From NCBI RefSeq assembly GCF_049562855.1, contig NZ_CP186925.1, positions 1,116,001 to 1,180,000 on the forward strand: a stretch of 64,000 bases of DNA, given 5' to 3'. Shown here piece after piece: positions 6,945 through 14,751 of this stretch. Below the pieces are notes generated by a model. It did no database searches, was not told where the DNA came from, and was given only the letters and a program-made list of their open reading frames with translations. The DNA comes from Ruminococcus_C callidus. GTDB taxonomy: Bacteria > Bacillota > Clostridia > Oscillospirales > Ruminococcaceae. The position numbers and the translations under genes were made by a program. The first letter of the stretch is position 1, and each line of letters opens with the position of its first letter.

Positions 6945-7507
6945 ATCTGCTGTACGATGCCCTGCCGGACACGGTGACGGTAGACGGCAAGGCGTACCGG
7001 ATCTATACCGACTATCGGGACTGGCTGCGGTTTTATGATATGCAGGAGGATGATGGTCTTTCCAAACGGGAAAAGCTGCTGCTGATGCTGGAATGGTACA
7101 TCGACAAGCCACCGCTCTCCTGTCTGGAGGAGGCTCTGGAAGCTCTCATTGGGTTTGCGACACGCTCCGAGGAGCAGCCGGAACAGCGGCAGGAGCATTC
7201 CGGACGCAAAACCACAGACCGGGTGCTGTCATGGCAGTATGATGCAGCCTATGTGTATGCTGCGTTCCTGTCAGTCTATCACATGGACTTGCAGCAGGTG
7301 GAGCAGATGCACTGGCATCTGTTTCTGGGGCTGTTTGATGCCCTTCCGGACGAAACGCCAATTAAGCAGCGGATGGGATACCGCAGCGTGAATCTGGCGG
7401 AGATCAAGGACAAGAACGAACGGCTGCGGATCCGGAAGATTCAGGATCGCATCCGCATTCCGCAGCCGGAGCTGGACGGCTATCAATGCGGCGCGTTTTT
7501 TGGATAG
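6941..7507 (+). CDS. Phage Gp15-family tail assembly chaperone
   Basis: 188 residues. It starts MNLLYDALPDTVTVDGKAYR, then YTDYRDWLRFYDM, which are signatures of the bacteriophage Gp15 family, and continues with DKPPLSCLEEALEALIGFAT. The middle is Gln/Glu-rich, and the C-terminus contains VNLAEIKDKNERLRIRKIQD. Gp15 proteins sit before the tape measure gene and act with the preceding protein in tape measure folding, in place of the classical frameshifted G/GT pair. No slippery site is needed because the genes overlap by ATGA. Confidence 0.85.
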   Translation: MNLLYDALPDTVTVDGKAYRIYTDYRDWLRFYDMQEDDGLSKREKLLLMLEWYIDKPPLSCLEEALEALIGFATRSEEQPEQRQEHSGRKTTDRVLSWQYDAAYVYAAFLSVYHMDLQQVEQMHWHLFLGLFDALPDETPIKQRMGYRSVNLAEIKDKNERLRIRKIQDRIRIPQPELDGYQCGAFFG

Positions 7508-7520
7508 AAGCGTATAAATA

Positions 7521-7556
7521 GCGGCACTTTTACGGTATGTGAGAGTGCCGTTTTTT
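7521..7556 (+). terminator. Terminator before the tape measure gene
   Basis: Stem CGGCACT (7522-7528) / AGTGCCG (7544-7550) followed by six T. It lies inside the structural operon, so it probably attenuates expression of the tail genes relative to the head genes. Confidence 0.75.
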
Positions 7557-7574
7557 CGGAGGTGGTGAAATAAT

Positions 7575-10046
7575 ATGGCAGATGAAAGCATCAGAGTCCC
7601 CATTGACGGTGATACCAGCGGTTTTGACCAAAAGGTTGAAGGCATGAAAGGGACGATCTCCGCAGCATCTGTGGCAATGGGCAATCTGCTCTCTGACATG
7701 GGAAAGAAAGCCCTGTCTGCATTTGGCGATATGATCTCCTCCGGGGACGAGTTCAACAAGGCGATCAATCAGATGTCCTCTTCGACTGGTGCGACCGGAG
7801 CGGAGCTGGAAGGGCTTCGGGATGTGGTCAAGGATGTGTACGGCAATAACTTCGGGGATTCCTATGAGGATGCCGCCAATGCCGTGGCAGAGGTCACAAA
7901 GCAGACCGGACTGATGGGCGAGGAATTGCAGTCTGCCACAGAGGGTGCTATGGCACTCAGCGACACGTTCGGCTATGAAGTCAACGAAAGCACCCGTGCT
8001 GCATCGGCACTCATGAACAACTTCGGGATCAGTGCCGAAGAAGCATACAATCTCATTGCCGCAGGAGCACAAAATGGTGCCGATCAGAACGGCGATCTGC
8101 TGGACACCCTCAATGAGTATTCCACACAGTATGCGGCACTGGGACTTTCCGCAGAGCAGTTTACCCAGAGTCTGATCTCCGGTGCAGAATCCGGAGCGTT
8201 CTCCATCGACAAGGTGGGCGATGCGGTCAAGGAATTCAATATCCGCTGCAAGGACGGCAGCGAGTCCACCGCAGAGGGATTCGCCATGATCGGCATGAAT
8301 GCAGATGACATGGCACAGCGGTTTGCGGCTGGCGGCGATACGGCACAGGAAGCGTTTTTCCAGACTGTCCAGGCGTTGGACAGCATTGCCGATCCGGTGG
8401 CGAAAAACCAAGCTGCCATTGACCTGTTCGGCACACAGTTCGAGGACTTACAGGCGAACTTGCTACCTATGCTGGCAAACATGGAAGATGCGTCCGGTGT
8501 GGCGTATGATGCACTGGGACAGATCAACGAGGTCAAGTATGATGACATCGGCAGTGCGGTAGAGGGACTGAAACGGACTGTCAGCGGTTTCTCTCTGGAT
8601 ATGAAGTCCACGCTGTCTGCCGGAGCAGCAGATGCCATTTCCGGTATCATCAATGTGATGAACGGCGGAGATGCTGCCGGGATCTTTGACGGGCTATTTG
8701 AAAGCATCAACAGTGTGATCGACTCCATCGGCAGCAGATCCAGCGGCATGGTGGAAGCTGGTAAGAAGATACTGGGCGAATTTCTTTCCGGTATCCGGGA
8801 AAACCTGCCTGGCATTCTCAGTGCCGGAACAGAGATCCTAAACAGCATCGTCCAGGGCATTTCGGAAAATGCTTCGGCATTACTGGAAGCAGGACAGACA
8901 CTTTTGAACGGCATTATTACAGCGATTCAACAGGCATTGCCGAATCTGCTGCCCATTGCGGTGCAGCTGATCACCACGCTGATCAACGGATTGTCCGAGG
9001 GATTGGTGGCACTGATGGAGTATGTGCCGCAGATCATTCTAGCCATTGTCAATGTGATCGTGGAGAATCTGCCCACGCTGATCGTGGCAGCTATCGAGAT
9101 CCTGAACGCTCTGGTAGGCGGTCTGATAGACAATGTCAGCACGATTCTAACAGCGGTCATTATGATTATCATGACACTTGCAGATATGATAATCCAGAAT
9201 CTCCCTCTCCTGATCGATGCCGCCATTCAGATCATTATGGCATTAGTCAATGGCATTCTGGACAATCTGCCGCAATTGATCGAAGCGGCAATTGATATGA
9301 TATTTGCCATTGTCAACGGACTGATCGAACAATTGCCACAGCTGATCGATGCAGCCATTCAAATTGTCACAGCTCTGTTTCAAGGACTAATAGACAACTT
9401 GCCAATGATCATTGAAGCAGCAATCAAGCTGATGTATGGTCTGTCTTCCGGGTTGATCAAAGCAATTCCGGATCTTTTGAAAGCGATTCCCCAGATATGG
9501 GGAGCGATCTGGGATGCGATCACCGAAGTGGACTGGCTGGAACTGGGCGGCAACATCCTGAAAGGCATTGCCAACGGTCTGATCGAGGGTGTTTCTGCTA
9601 TCTGGGATACGGTGCAGGACGTTGCCGGACAGATCTGGGACGGATTCAAGGACTTTTTCGGGATCAATTCCCCGTCTAAGCTGATGCGTGACACTGTGGG
9701 TAAATTTTTACTGCCCGGCGTTGCCATAGGCATGGAAGACACCACGGGCGACACTGCCGATGATCTGAACCGTTCGCTGGATGCCATGATGGACAAGGTG
9801 GACACCGACCGGCTGCAAATGCAGCTGGATTCTGCGGTACAGATGCAGGGATATTCCAGCATGGGAACTGCCGGAACGGCAGTACAGTACAATCCGCCGG
9901 AGAAGACAGCGGCGGAGGAATACCAGCAGCCGCAGCAGAACGGGGATATTATCATTCCGGTGAACATCGGCGGCACACAGTTGGAAACCGTTGTGGTCAA
10001 GGCGGCACAGATCGCCAATGCACGAAGCGGAGGGGAAACATTATGA
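7575..10046 (+). CDS. Phage tail tape measure protein
   Basis: 823 residues, short for the family. The N-terminus (residues 1-300) has DESIRVPIDGDTSGFDQKVE, then the conserved region FNKAINQMSSSTGATGAELE and a helical body typical of phage tail tape measure proteins. Residues about 400-640 are a run of repeated amphipathic hydrophobic units of roughly 33 residues with a core like NLPQLIDAAIQIV-AL-GLI. The C-terminus has FKDFFGINSPSKLMRDTVGK, a common tape measure end. It sets tail length and enters the membrane on DNA injection. GGAGGTGGTGAAATAAT precedes the ATG. Confidence 0.92.
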   Translation: MADESIRVPIDGDTSGFDQKVEGMKGTISAASVAMGNLLSDMGKKALSAFGDMISSGDEFNKAINQMSSSTGATGAELEGLRDVVKDVYGNNFGDSYEDAANAVAEVTKQTGLMGEELQSATEGAMALSDTFGYEVNESTRAASALMNNFGISAEEAYNLIAAGAQNGADQNGDLLDTLNEYSTQYAALGLSAEQFTQSLISGAESGAFSIDKVGDAVKEFNIRCKDGSESTAEGFAMIGMNADDMAQRFAAGGDTAQEAFFQTVQALDSIADPVAKNQAAIDLFGTQFEDLQANLLPMLANMEDASGVAYDALGQINEVKYDDIGSAVEGLKRTVSGFSLDMKSTLSAGAADAISGIINVMNGGDAAGIFDGLFESINSVIDSIGSRSSGMVEAGKKILGEFLSGIRENLPGILSAGTEILNSIVQGISENASALLEAGQTLLNGIITAIQQALPNLLPIAVQLITTLINGLSEGLVALMEYVPQIILAIVNVIVENLPTLIVAAIEILNALVGGLIDNVSTILTAVIMIIMTLADMIIQNLPLLIDAAIQIIMALVNGILDNLPQLIEAAIDMIFAIVNGLIEQLPQLIDAAIQIVTALFQGLIDNLPMIIEAAIKLMYGLSSGLIKAIPDLLKAIPQIWGAIWDAITEVDWLELGGNILKGIANGLIEGVSAIWDTVQDVAGQIWDGFKDFFGINSPSKLMRDTVGKFLLPGVAIGMEDTTGDTADDLNRSLDAMMDKVDTDRLQMQLDSAVQMQGYSSMGTAGTAVQYNPPEKTAAEEYQQPQQNGDIIIPVNIGGTQLETVVVKAAQIANARSGGETL

Positions 10047-10912
10047 GACTTGTGAATATTTGGGCGAAGTCGCCGAGCGGCACTTGGTCTTGTGCTGCCA
10101 ATATGCGACAGCTGGTTAACGGAGATTCTACTGCGGAGCCTCTGGGAAAACGATTCCAAAGTGCTGCCGGAACACAGATCTATTATCCGGTTCTGGCGTT
10201 GGTGAAAACCATTCCACTGTCGTTTGAGGTGCACGGAGATACCGCCTTGTCCAAGCTGATGAGTGTGCTCAGATGTGGTGTACTGTATCTGGACGGTGCA
10301 GTTTATCCGGCACAAACAGGGGCAATTGTTCCATTTGACCAGCATCTGGGAGATTGTTTGATCCTGTCCGGAAACGTTTCTGTGACCACGATTTCTGTTA
10401 GTCGTGAGATCTATCGCGTATCTTTTTCGGCAATCCGGCAGCTTGGTCAGGAGGAATTTGGTGAAATTCCGTATTTTGCCCCGCTTTTCAGTAATTCCCA
10501 GATCTCTTTTTCCGGCGTGGAAATCGTACAGGACAGCAATGGCACTCCCTTTTCGCCGCTGGCATATTTGCAGTCCAGAAGCGGCAAACGTCTGGCAGAC
10601 GGCTCTGTGCAACTGCCGGACTATACGACCGAAAGCACAGACGTAATCTATCTGCATTTCTATGTCGGTGCAAATTTGCTGCAAGCGGCTTCGCCAAAAA
10701 TTTTGATATATGGTGTCAACGGGTATCCAAATGCGGAGAGAGATCTGACGGCGTATTTTCAAGATTCCAGCGGAAATTGGATCGGCAGCGTCATTGGGAT
10801 CGGGATCACCGGAACAGTGACAAACGCCTATGTGCGGATGCAGTGCGGCGATATTGACCGCATTTATCGTCTGCGGATCGATGCACCGAATTTCCGGGAG
10901 GATGAGATATGA
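10043..10912 (+). CDS. Distal tail protein (Dit-like)
   Basis: 289 residues, overlapping the tape measure stop by four bases (ATGA). The gene after the tape measure normally encodes Dit, the hexameric hub base of siphovirus tails. The N-terminal ~140 residues are beta-rich with LSFEVHGDTALSKLMSVL and DCLILSGNVSVTTISVSREI, in line with a Dit N-terminal fold. The remaining part looks like a carbohydrate-binding-type beta-sandwich (VQLPDYTTESTDVIYLHFYV). Sequence identity is weak by eye, so the call leans on synteny. Confidence 0.65.
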   Translation: MRLVNIWAKSPSGTWSCAANMRQLVNGDSTAEPLGKRFQSAAGTQIYYPVLALVKTIPLSFEVHGDTALSKLMSVLRCGVLYLDGAVYPAQTGAIVPFDQHLGDCLILSGNVSVTTISVSREIYRVSFSAIRQLGQEEFGEIPYFAPLFSNSQISFSGVEIVQDSNGTPFSPLAYLQSRSGKRLADGSVQLPDYTTESTDVIYLHFYVGANLLQAASPKILIYGVNGYPNAERDLTAYFQDSSGNWIGSVIGIGITGTVTNAYVRMQCGDIDRIYRLRIDAPNFREDEI

Positions 10913-12306
10913 TCATTGCAGAATCTATTCGGGTGGAGGTATACAAATACAACTATGCCGCACACGGCTATGATCTGGTTACCACACTGACGGAATCCAG
11001 TATCATTTCTGCCGGCGGCAAGCGGCAGTGCTGTGCAGACGGCACATTTGAGATCGGCGGCGTGTATGCTGCCACGTTTTCCATGCAGGCAAAGATTCCG
11101 GGAATGACCACATTTCAGGTGCGTGGGGCAAAATTACGGGTACGTTCCAAATACGGCACTGAATCCGCATGGCACAATATGGGCACATTCTGGGTCACGG
11201 ATGCCACCCGTGTGGGCGAGATCTTTTCCGTCAACGCACAGGACTCTGTGGGGTGGCTGGATACGTCCAGCTATAACAGCACATCGGAATCTGCCGTCAA
11301 AGCTGTCGGAAAGGTGCTTGCAGACAAGTGGCAAAACATCGGAATCGGAATCGACCAGTGGGACGAAAACGGAACTGAATACGGCGGCTGGCTGCAATAT
11401 CTGACGGACTGCACCAATACCTTTATCCAGTCCCAGACCGGCGTAAAAGAGATGCTGCACTGGAAAGCGTATGACAAGGCAAGACGGGAAACTTATGGCA
11501 GGTACTGCAACGACAGGATCTATGCAAAGGTCAACGGGAAATGGTCACAAACCATATATCCGGCAAAGTTTTATCTGAGTGCGGAAAACAGCAACAGCGA
11601 CTCTGACTGCCCACGGGATTTTTACCGCTATCTGGCAGAACTGGCTTTTGGGTTTGTGTATGCCAGACCGGAGGACGGAGCTTTGGAACTGGGACAGTTC
11701 GGGAACGGTTATCACGGAAGTGTCAGCATCGGCATGTCAGAAATAGAATACGATTCCTGTGAGATGGCAGATTATGAGATCCATATGCTGCGTACAGATG
11801 CCCGTGTGGAACTGGAAGATGAAAAATCTGCATGGGCATGGGTAAGACATAGTTCTCCGGATTACAGCACCAGTTCTTTTCAGCGATTTCTGATCGAATC
11901 CAATCCGTTTCTGGATGGTTTTGCAAAGGATTTTGTATTCAGCAGCGGCTATGGACTGAATACCATTCCTCATTCTATGTGGCTTGCAAGATATTCTTCC
12001 GACACCGGGAATCAGTATGCAGTGCGTCCGTTTTCCTGCACCGTACACAGTACAAAACGGTTTCAGCTGGGACAGAAAATCAAGCTCTCCTATCGGGATT
12101 TTCATGAAACCACTGCCAAGAGCTATGACAGCATTATCACTGCCATTGAATGGACATTTCGGGGCGGTACAAAGCTTTCCTGCGGCGGCGAGGACAGCCG
12201 CGTGATGGCGGACTGCATCCGTTCCTCCAAGGGCGACAAAGTCCGCAAAGAGGCACGGAACCGGTGCAGAGCGTTGGAAAAACGAGTTCAGAAACTGGGA
12301 GGGTAA
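10909..12306 (+). CDS. Phage tail hub / tail-associated protein (putative)
   Basis: 465 residues, with ATG overlapping the previous stop (ATGA) and GGGAGGATGAGAT as ribosome binding site. The N-terminus (ESIRVEVYKYNYAAHGYDLV) and an early GGVYAATFSMQAKIPGMT region are typical of the tail-hub proteins that follow Dit in Gram-positive phages. The middle contains GYHGSVSIGMSEIEYDSC, and the C-terminus a basic helix (RKEARNRCRALEKRVQKLGG). No peptidase or lysozyme motif is seen, so cell-wall digestion is not claimed. Function is from gene order. Confidence 0.6.
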   Translation: MIIAESIRVEVYKYNYAAHGYDLVTTLTESSIISAGGKRQCCADGTFEIGGVYAATFSMQAKIPGMTTFQVRGAKLRVRSKYGTESAWHNMGTFWVTDATRVGEIFSVNAQDSVGWLDTSSYNSTSESAVKAVGKVLADKWQNIGIGIDQWDENGTEYGGWLQYLTDCTNTFIQSQTGVKEMLHWKAYDKARRETYGRYCNDRIYAKVNGKWSQTIYPAKFYLSAENSNSDSDCPRDFYRYLAELAFGFVYARPEDGALELGQFGNGYHGSVSIGMSEIEYDSCEMADYEIHMLRTDARVELEDEKSAWAWVRHSSPDYSTSSFQRFLIESNPFLDGFAKDFVFSSGYGLNTIPHSMWLARYSSDTGNQYAVRPFSCTVHSTKRFQLGQKIKLSYRDFHETTAKSYDSIITAIEWTFRGGTKLSCGGEDSRVMADCIRSSKGDKVRKEARNRCRALEKRVQKLGG

Positions 12307-12309
12307 GAC

Positions 12310-13647
12310 ATGATATTGCAGGCAAACAAGAAATTCATTGACACCAGCCATGTGGCACATCTGCTGACTGCCGGAGAAAAGTATGCGGACAAGCTTGTCT
12401 TTTCCGTAGAGCGATTTTATCAGGAAACCGATCTGTCCGGCTGTCTGTTTGTGATGCGTGGTGTCAACAGTGCCGGAAATCTGGCACTGGAAACGCTTTC
12501 GCAGGAAGTCATGGAAACAGAGATCCGGCTGACATGGAACGTGTCTTCGGCGTTTACTGCGGTTTCCGGTATGCTGGCGTTGGAGATCGTCTGCTATGAC
12601 AACAGCGACCGCATTCTGAAATACACGGTCACGCCCATGCAGGTGAAAGCCTCTGTGCTGGAGGAATACAGCGGCGGTGTGGACGCTATCGAGGAAGCAC
12701 TGAAAGAAATGGAACGGATCCTGACGGAAACCAGAACAATTTCGGTACAGCTGCCGCAGATCCGCAACGGCACATGGTGGCTGTATGATACCGACAGCGG
12801 AGCGTATACAGACAGTGGTCTGCCGGCTCGTGGTGAAAAAGGCGAACCGGGAGAAAAAGGCGATCCGGGCGAGCAGGGCGTTCCCGGTGAAAAGGGAGAA
12901 ACCGGAGAAAAGGGTGAGCCGGGTGCAAAGGGCGATCCCGGCGAAAAAGGCGAACCCGGTGCACCCGGAAAAGACGGTGCAGACGGCGTAGACGGACGTG
13001 ACGGTGCGGACGGAAAATCCGCCTATCTCCTTGCAGCAGAGCATGGCTACAGCGGTTCTGAATCCGAGTGGCTGGCATCTTTGAAAGGCGAAAAGGGAGA
13101 TGCCGGACAACCGGGGGAACGTGGAGAAAAAGGGGATCCGGGAGAGCAGGGCATTCCCGGTGAAAAAGGCGACACCGGTGCAGACGGGAAAGACGGTTTT
13201 TCCCCCATTGCTGCTGTGGCGAAAGACGGCAGCACGGTGACCATCACCATCACAGATGTCAACGGTACAACCACAGTAACGCTGACAGAGGGTGCGGCAG
13301 TAGACCTCACCCCATACGCAAAGACGGTCTATGTGGACGGAAAGGTGCAGGAGCTGTCCGACAGCCTGACGTATACCTTGCAGGAGCATACGCTGTCCAT
13401 CACGCATCTGGAGGAATCCGCACACACCCACGACAATCTGGACGTACTGAATAAGATCAGCGGAACAGAGTGGACACAGCTGGTTTCCATCAAGCATTAC
13501 CACAACAACATAGAAACGCTGAACAGCATTAGTCCGGCGGACTATGAGAATCTGAGTAGCAAGTTTCCGGCGAGAATCACGGCGTTAGAGGATTCTTTGG
13601 GCGACATTGCAACTGCTCTGGCGGACATTGTGGAGGTGACGGCGTAA
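12310..13647 (+). CDS. Collagen-like phage fibre with baseplate-type N-terminal domain
   Basis: 445 residues. Residues 1-125 (FIDTSHVAHLLTAGEKYADK, LALEIVCYDNSDRILKYTVT) resemble the N-terminal attachment domain of baseplate upper/BppU proteins. Residues about 172-300 are Gly-X-Y collagen repeats rich in GEKGEPGEKGD. They are interrupted once by SAYLLAAEHGYSGSESEWLA, a linker common in phage collagen-like fibres. A beta-rich stretch (STVTITITDVNGTTTVTLTE) and coiled-coil C-terminus (LEESAHTHDNLDVLNKISGT) follow. It is likely a trimeric fibre used for host attachment. Repeat number can vary between phages. Confidence 0.8.
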   Translation: MILQANKKFIDTSHVAHLLTAGEKYADKLVFSVERFYQETDLSGCLFVMRGVNSAGNLALETLSQEVMETEIRLTWNVSSAFTAVSGMLALEIVCYDNSDRILKYTVTPMQVKASVLEEYSGGVDAIEEALKEMERILTETRTISVQLPQIRNGTWWLYDTDSGAYTDSGLPARGEKGEPGEKGDPGEQGVPGEKGETGEKGEPGAKGDPGEKGEPGAPGKDGADGVDGRDGADGKSAYLLAAEHGYSGSESEWLASLKGEKGDAGQPGERGEKGDPGEQGIPGEKGDTGADGKDGFSPIAAVAKDGSTVTITITDVNGTTTVTLTEGAAVDLTPYAKTVYVDGKVQELSDSLTYTLQEHTLSITHLEESAHTHDNLDVLNKISGTEWTQLVSIKHYHNNIETLNSISPADYENLSSKFPARITALEDSLGDIATALADIVEVTA

Positions 13648-14277
13648 ATGGCGACAATTGCACAGTACATTGCAGAGATCAACCACCAGCGTGACCTGCT
13701 GGCAGGGCATCTGGTTGCCCGTGGCATTATCGCAACGGCAGACGAAAAGCTGAATCTGCTGGTACACAAGGTTTCCCTGCTGCCCTCTGGCTCGACCGAA
13801 AAAACAGTGATTTTTGATGCAGACCACCGGGACGGAATCTTTCTTTCCCACAATAACACCTTGTACAGTCTTTCTGCGTTTACGGCGGTATATCCGGACT
13901 TTTGCAGCAGCAAAAATGAGTATGCCCTGAACTATTCCACCTCTATTTTTGGATGGGATTATTCCTGCTACACCTGTTCGACTGTGCCGCTGACGCTCTC
14001 TGCGGCAACACAGATCGCCATGCGGTTTCTGGCAAGCAGCACAGAAACCGGCATCATGCGGCTGGTACAGTCGGACAGCGGCACAGCAGAGGACATTCTC
14101 AGCAAGGCACAGACAGAGGGCAGCCATATTGACCTGTCCTTGCAGTGGCTGTACAGCACGGATTATATCACCACGCTGACCCCCTGCGAAGGTGTCACCA
14201 CAGGCACATACTATCTGGCATGGGTCGGACGGAGCAACAACAGCCGTCCGCTGATCCGGTCGATTACAGCGATTTAA
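13648..14277 (+). CDS. Phage tail fibre-associated protein, unknown
   Basis: 209 residues, starting on the base after the fibre stop. The N-terminal ~45 residues (MATIAQYIAEINHQRDLLAG ... NLLVHKVSLL) recur in many gut-phage tail proteins and probably anchor it to the fibre or baseplate. The remainder is beta-rich with many Ser/Thr and a few Cys (SCYTCST), like a carbohydrate-binding beta-sandwich. I cannot name a family. Position between the fibre and the lysis genes suggests a receptor-binding or fibre-tip role. Confidence 0.6.
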   Translation: MATIAQYIAEINHQRDLLAGHLVARGIIATADEKLNLLVHKVSLLPSGSTEKTVIFDADHRDGIFLSHNNTLYSLSAFTAVYPDFCSSKNEYALNYSTSIFGWDYSCYTCSTVPLTLSAATQIAMRFLASSTETGIMRLVQSDSGTAEDILSKAQTEGSHIDLSLQWLYSTDYITTLTPCEGVTTGTYYLAWVGRSNNSRPLIRSITAI

Positions 14278-14289
14278 GGAGGTTATTTT

Positions 14290-14487
14290 ATGAATCTGAT
14301 CGAGGCAGTTGAGCAGCTGAAAAGCGGCAAGGCGATCCGGCGGAGCAGCTGGGGGGATGCGGCGATTCAGGCGGCACAGCTGGAAAACGGACAGTATCAA
14401 ATCTTTGCTTCTGGGAATCTCACGCCGGAAATGCTGGTTTTGCTTTCCGGCGACTATGAAGCAACAACAGGAACGGAGGAAACATGA
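14290..14487 (+). CDS. Small Tad2-like / DUF2829-type protein, 65 aa
   Basis: 65 residues with AAGGAGGTTATTTT before ATG 14290. The N-terminus NLIEAVEQLKSGKAIRRSSW follows the DUF2829/Tad2 start (EAL..LK.GK..RR..W) but lacks the typical ASQTDMLAEDW ending; it has LTPEMLVLLSGDYEATTG instead. That is similar in layout (L-x-A/P-E-M ... D-x-E/W) but degenerate. It could be a shortened relative or an unrelated small tail or lysis gene. It overlaps the holin start by four bases. Confidence 0.5.
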   Translation: MNLIEAVEQLKSGKAIRRSSWGDAAIQAAQLENGQYQIFASGNLTPEMLVLLSGDYEATTGTEET

Positions 14488-14747
14488 TGGAAGTTTTGGG
14501 TATTACAGCAGTAGCAGCAATCACGATCATCTGCTATCTGGCGGCGGAGATCGTGAAGGTCACTTCTCTGGACAACAAATGGATTCCGGTCATCTGCGGT
14601 ATTTCCGGCGGCATTCTGGGAATTGCAGCGTTGTTCTGGATGCCGGATTTTCCGGTGCAGGATGTGCTGTCTGCGGCAGCAGTCGGCATTGTGTCCGGAC
14701 TGGCAGCAACGGGAGCAAATCAGATTTTCAAGCAGTTCAGGAGCTGA
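14484..14747 (+). CDS. Phage holin
   Basis: 87 residues; ATGATG start at 14484, overlapping the previous stop (ATGA). Three predicted membrane segments: residues 6-24 (ITAVAAITIICYLAAEIV), 36-52 (VICGISGGILGIAALFW) and 60-78 (VLSAAAVGIVSGLAATGA). The C-terminus FKQFRS is charged, as in small phage holins of the 5_2 type. It makes the membrane lesion that lets the endolysin reach the wall. It sits directly before the endolysin gene, the standard lysis cassette. Confidence 0.8.
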   Translation: MMEVLGITAVAAITIICYLAAEIVKVTSLDNKWIPVICGISGGILGIAALFWMPDFPVQDVLSAAAVGIVSGLAATGANQIFKQFRS

Positions 14748-14751
14748 TGAA

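Noticed and set aside
6880..6960. Programmed frameshift between the two tail chaperone genes
   Set aside because: No slippery heptamer was seen. The genes overlap by ATGA with a separate start, and the second gene is a self-sufficient Gp15-type protein.
12823..13200. Direct repeats resembling a CRISPR array
   Set aside because: The repeats are in-frame Gly-X-Y codons of a collagen-like protein with no spacers. No CRISPR array or cas gene was seen anywhere in the window.
11737..13503. 588-residue open frame on the minus strand opposite the tail hub and fibre genes
   Set aside because: It lies wholly across two well-supported + strand phage genes, has no ribosome binding site or recognisable motif, and owes its length to codon bias of the real genes.
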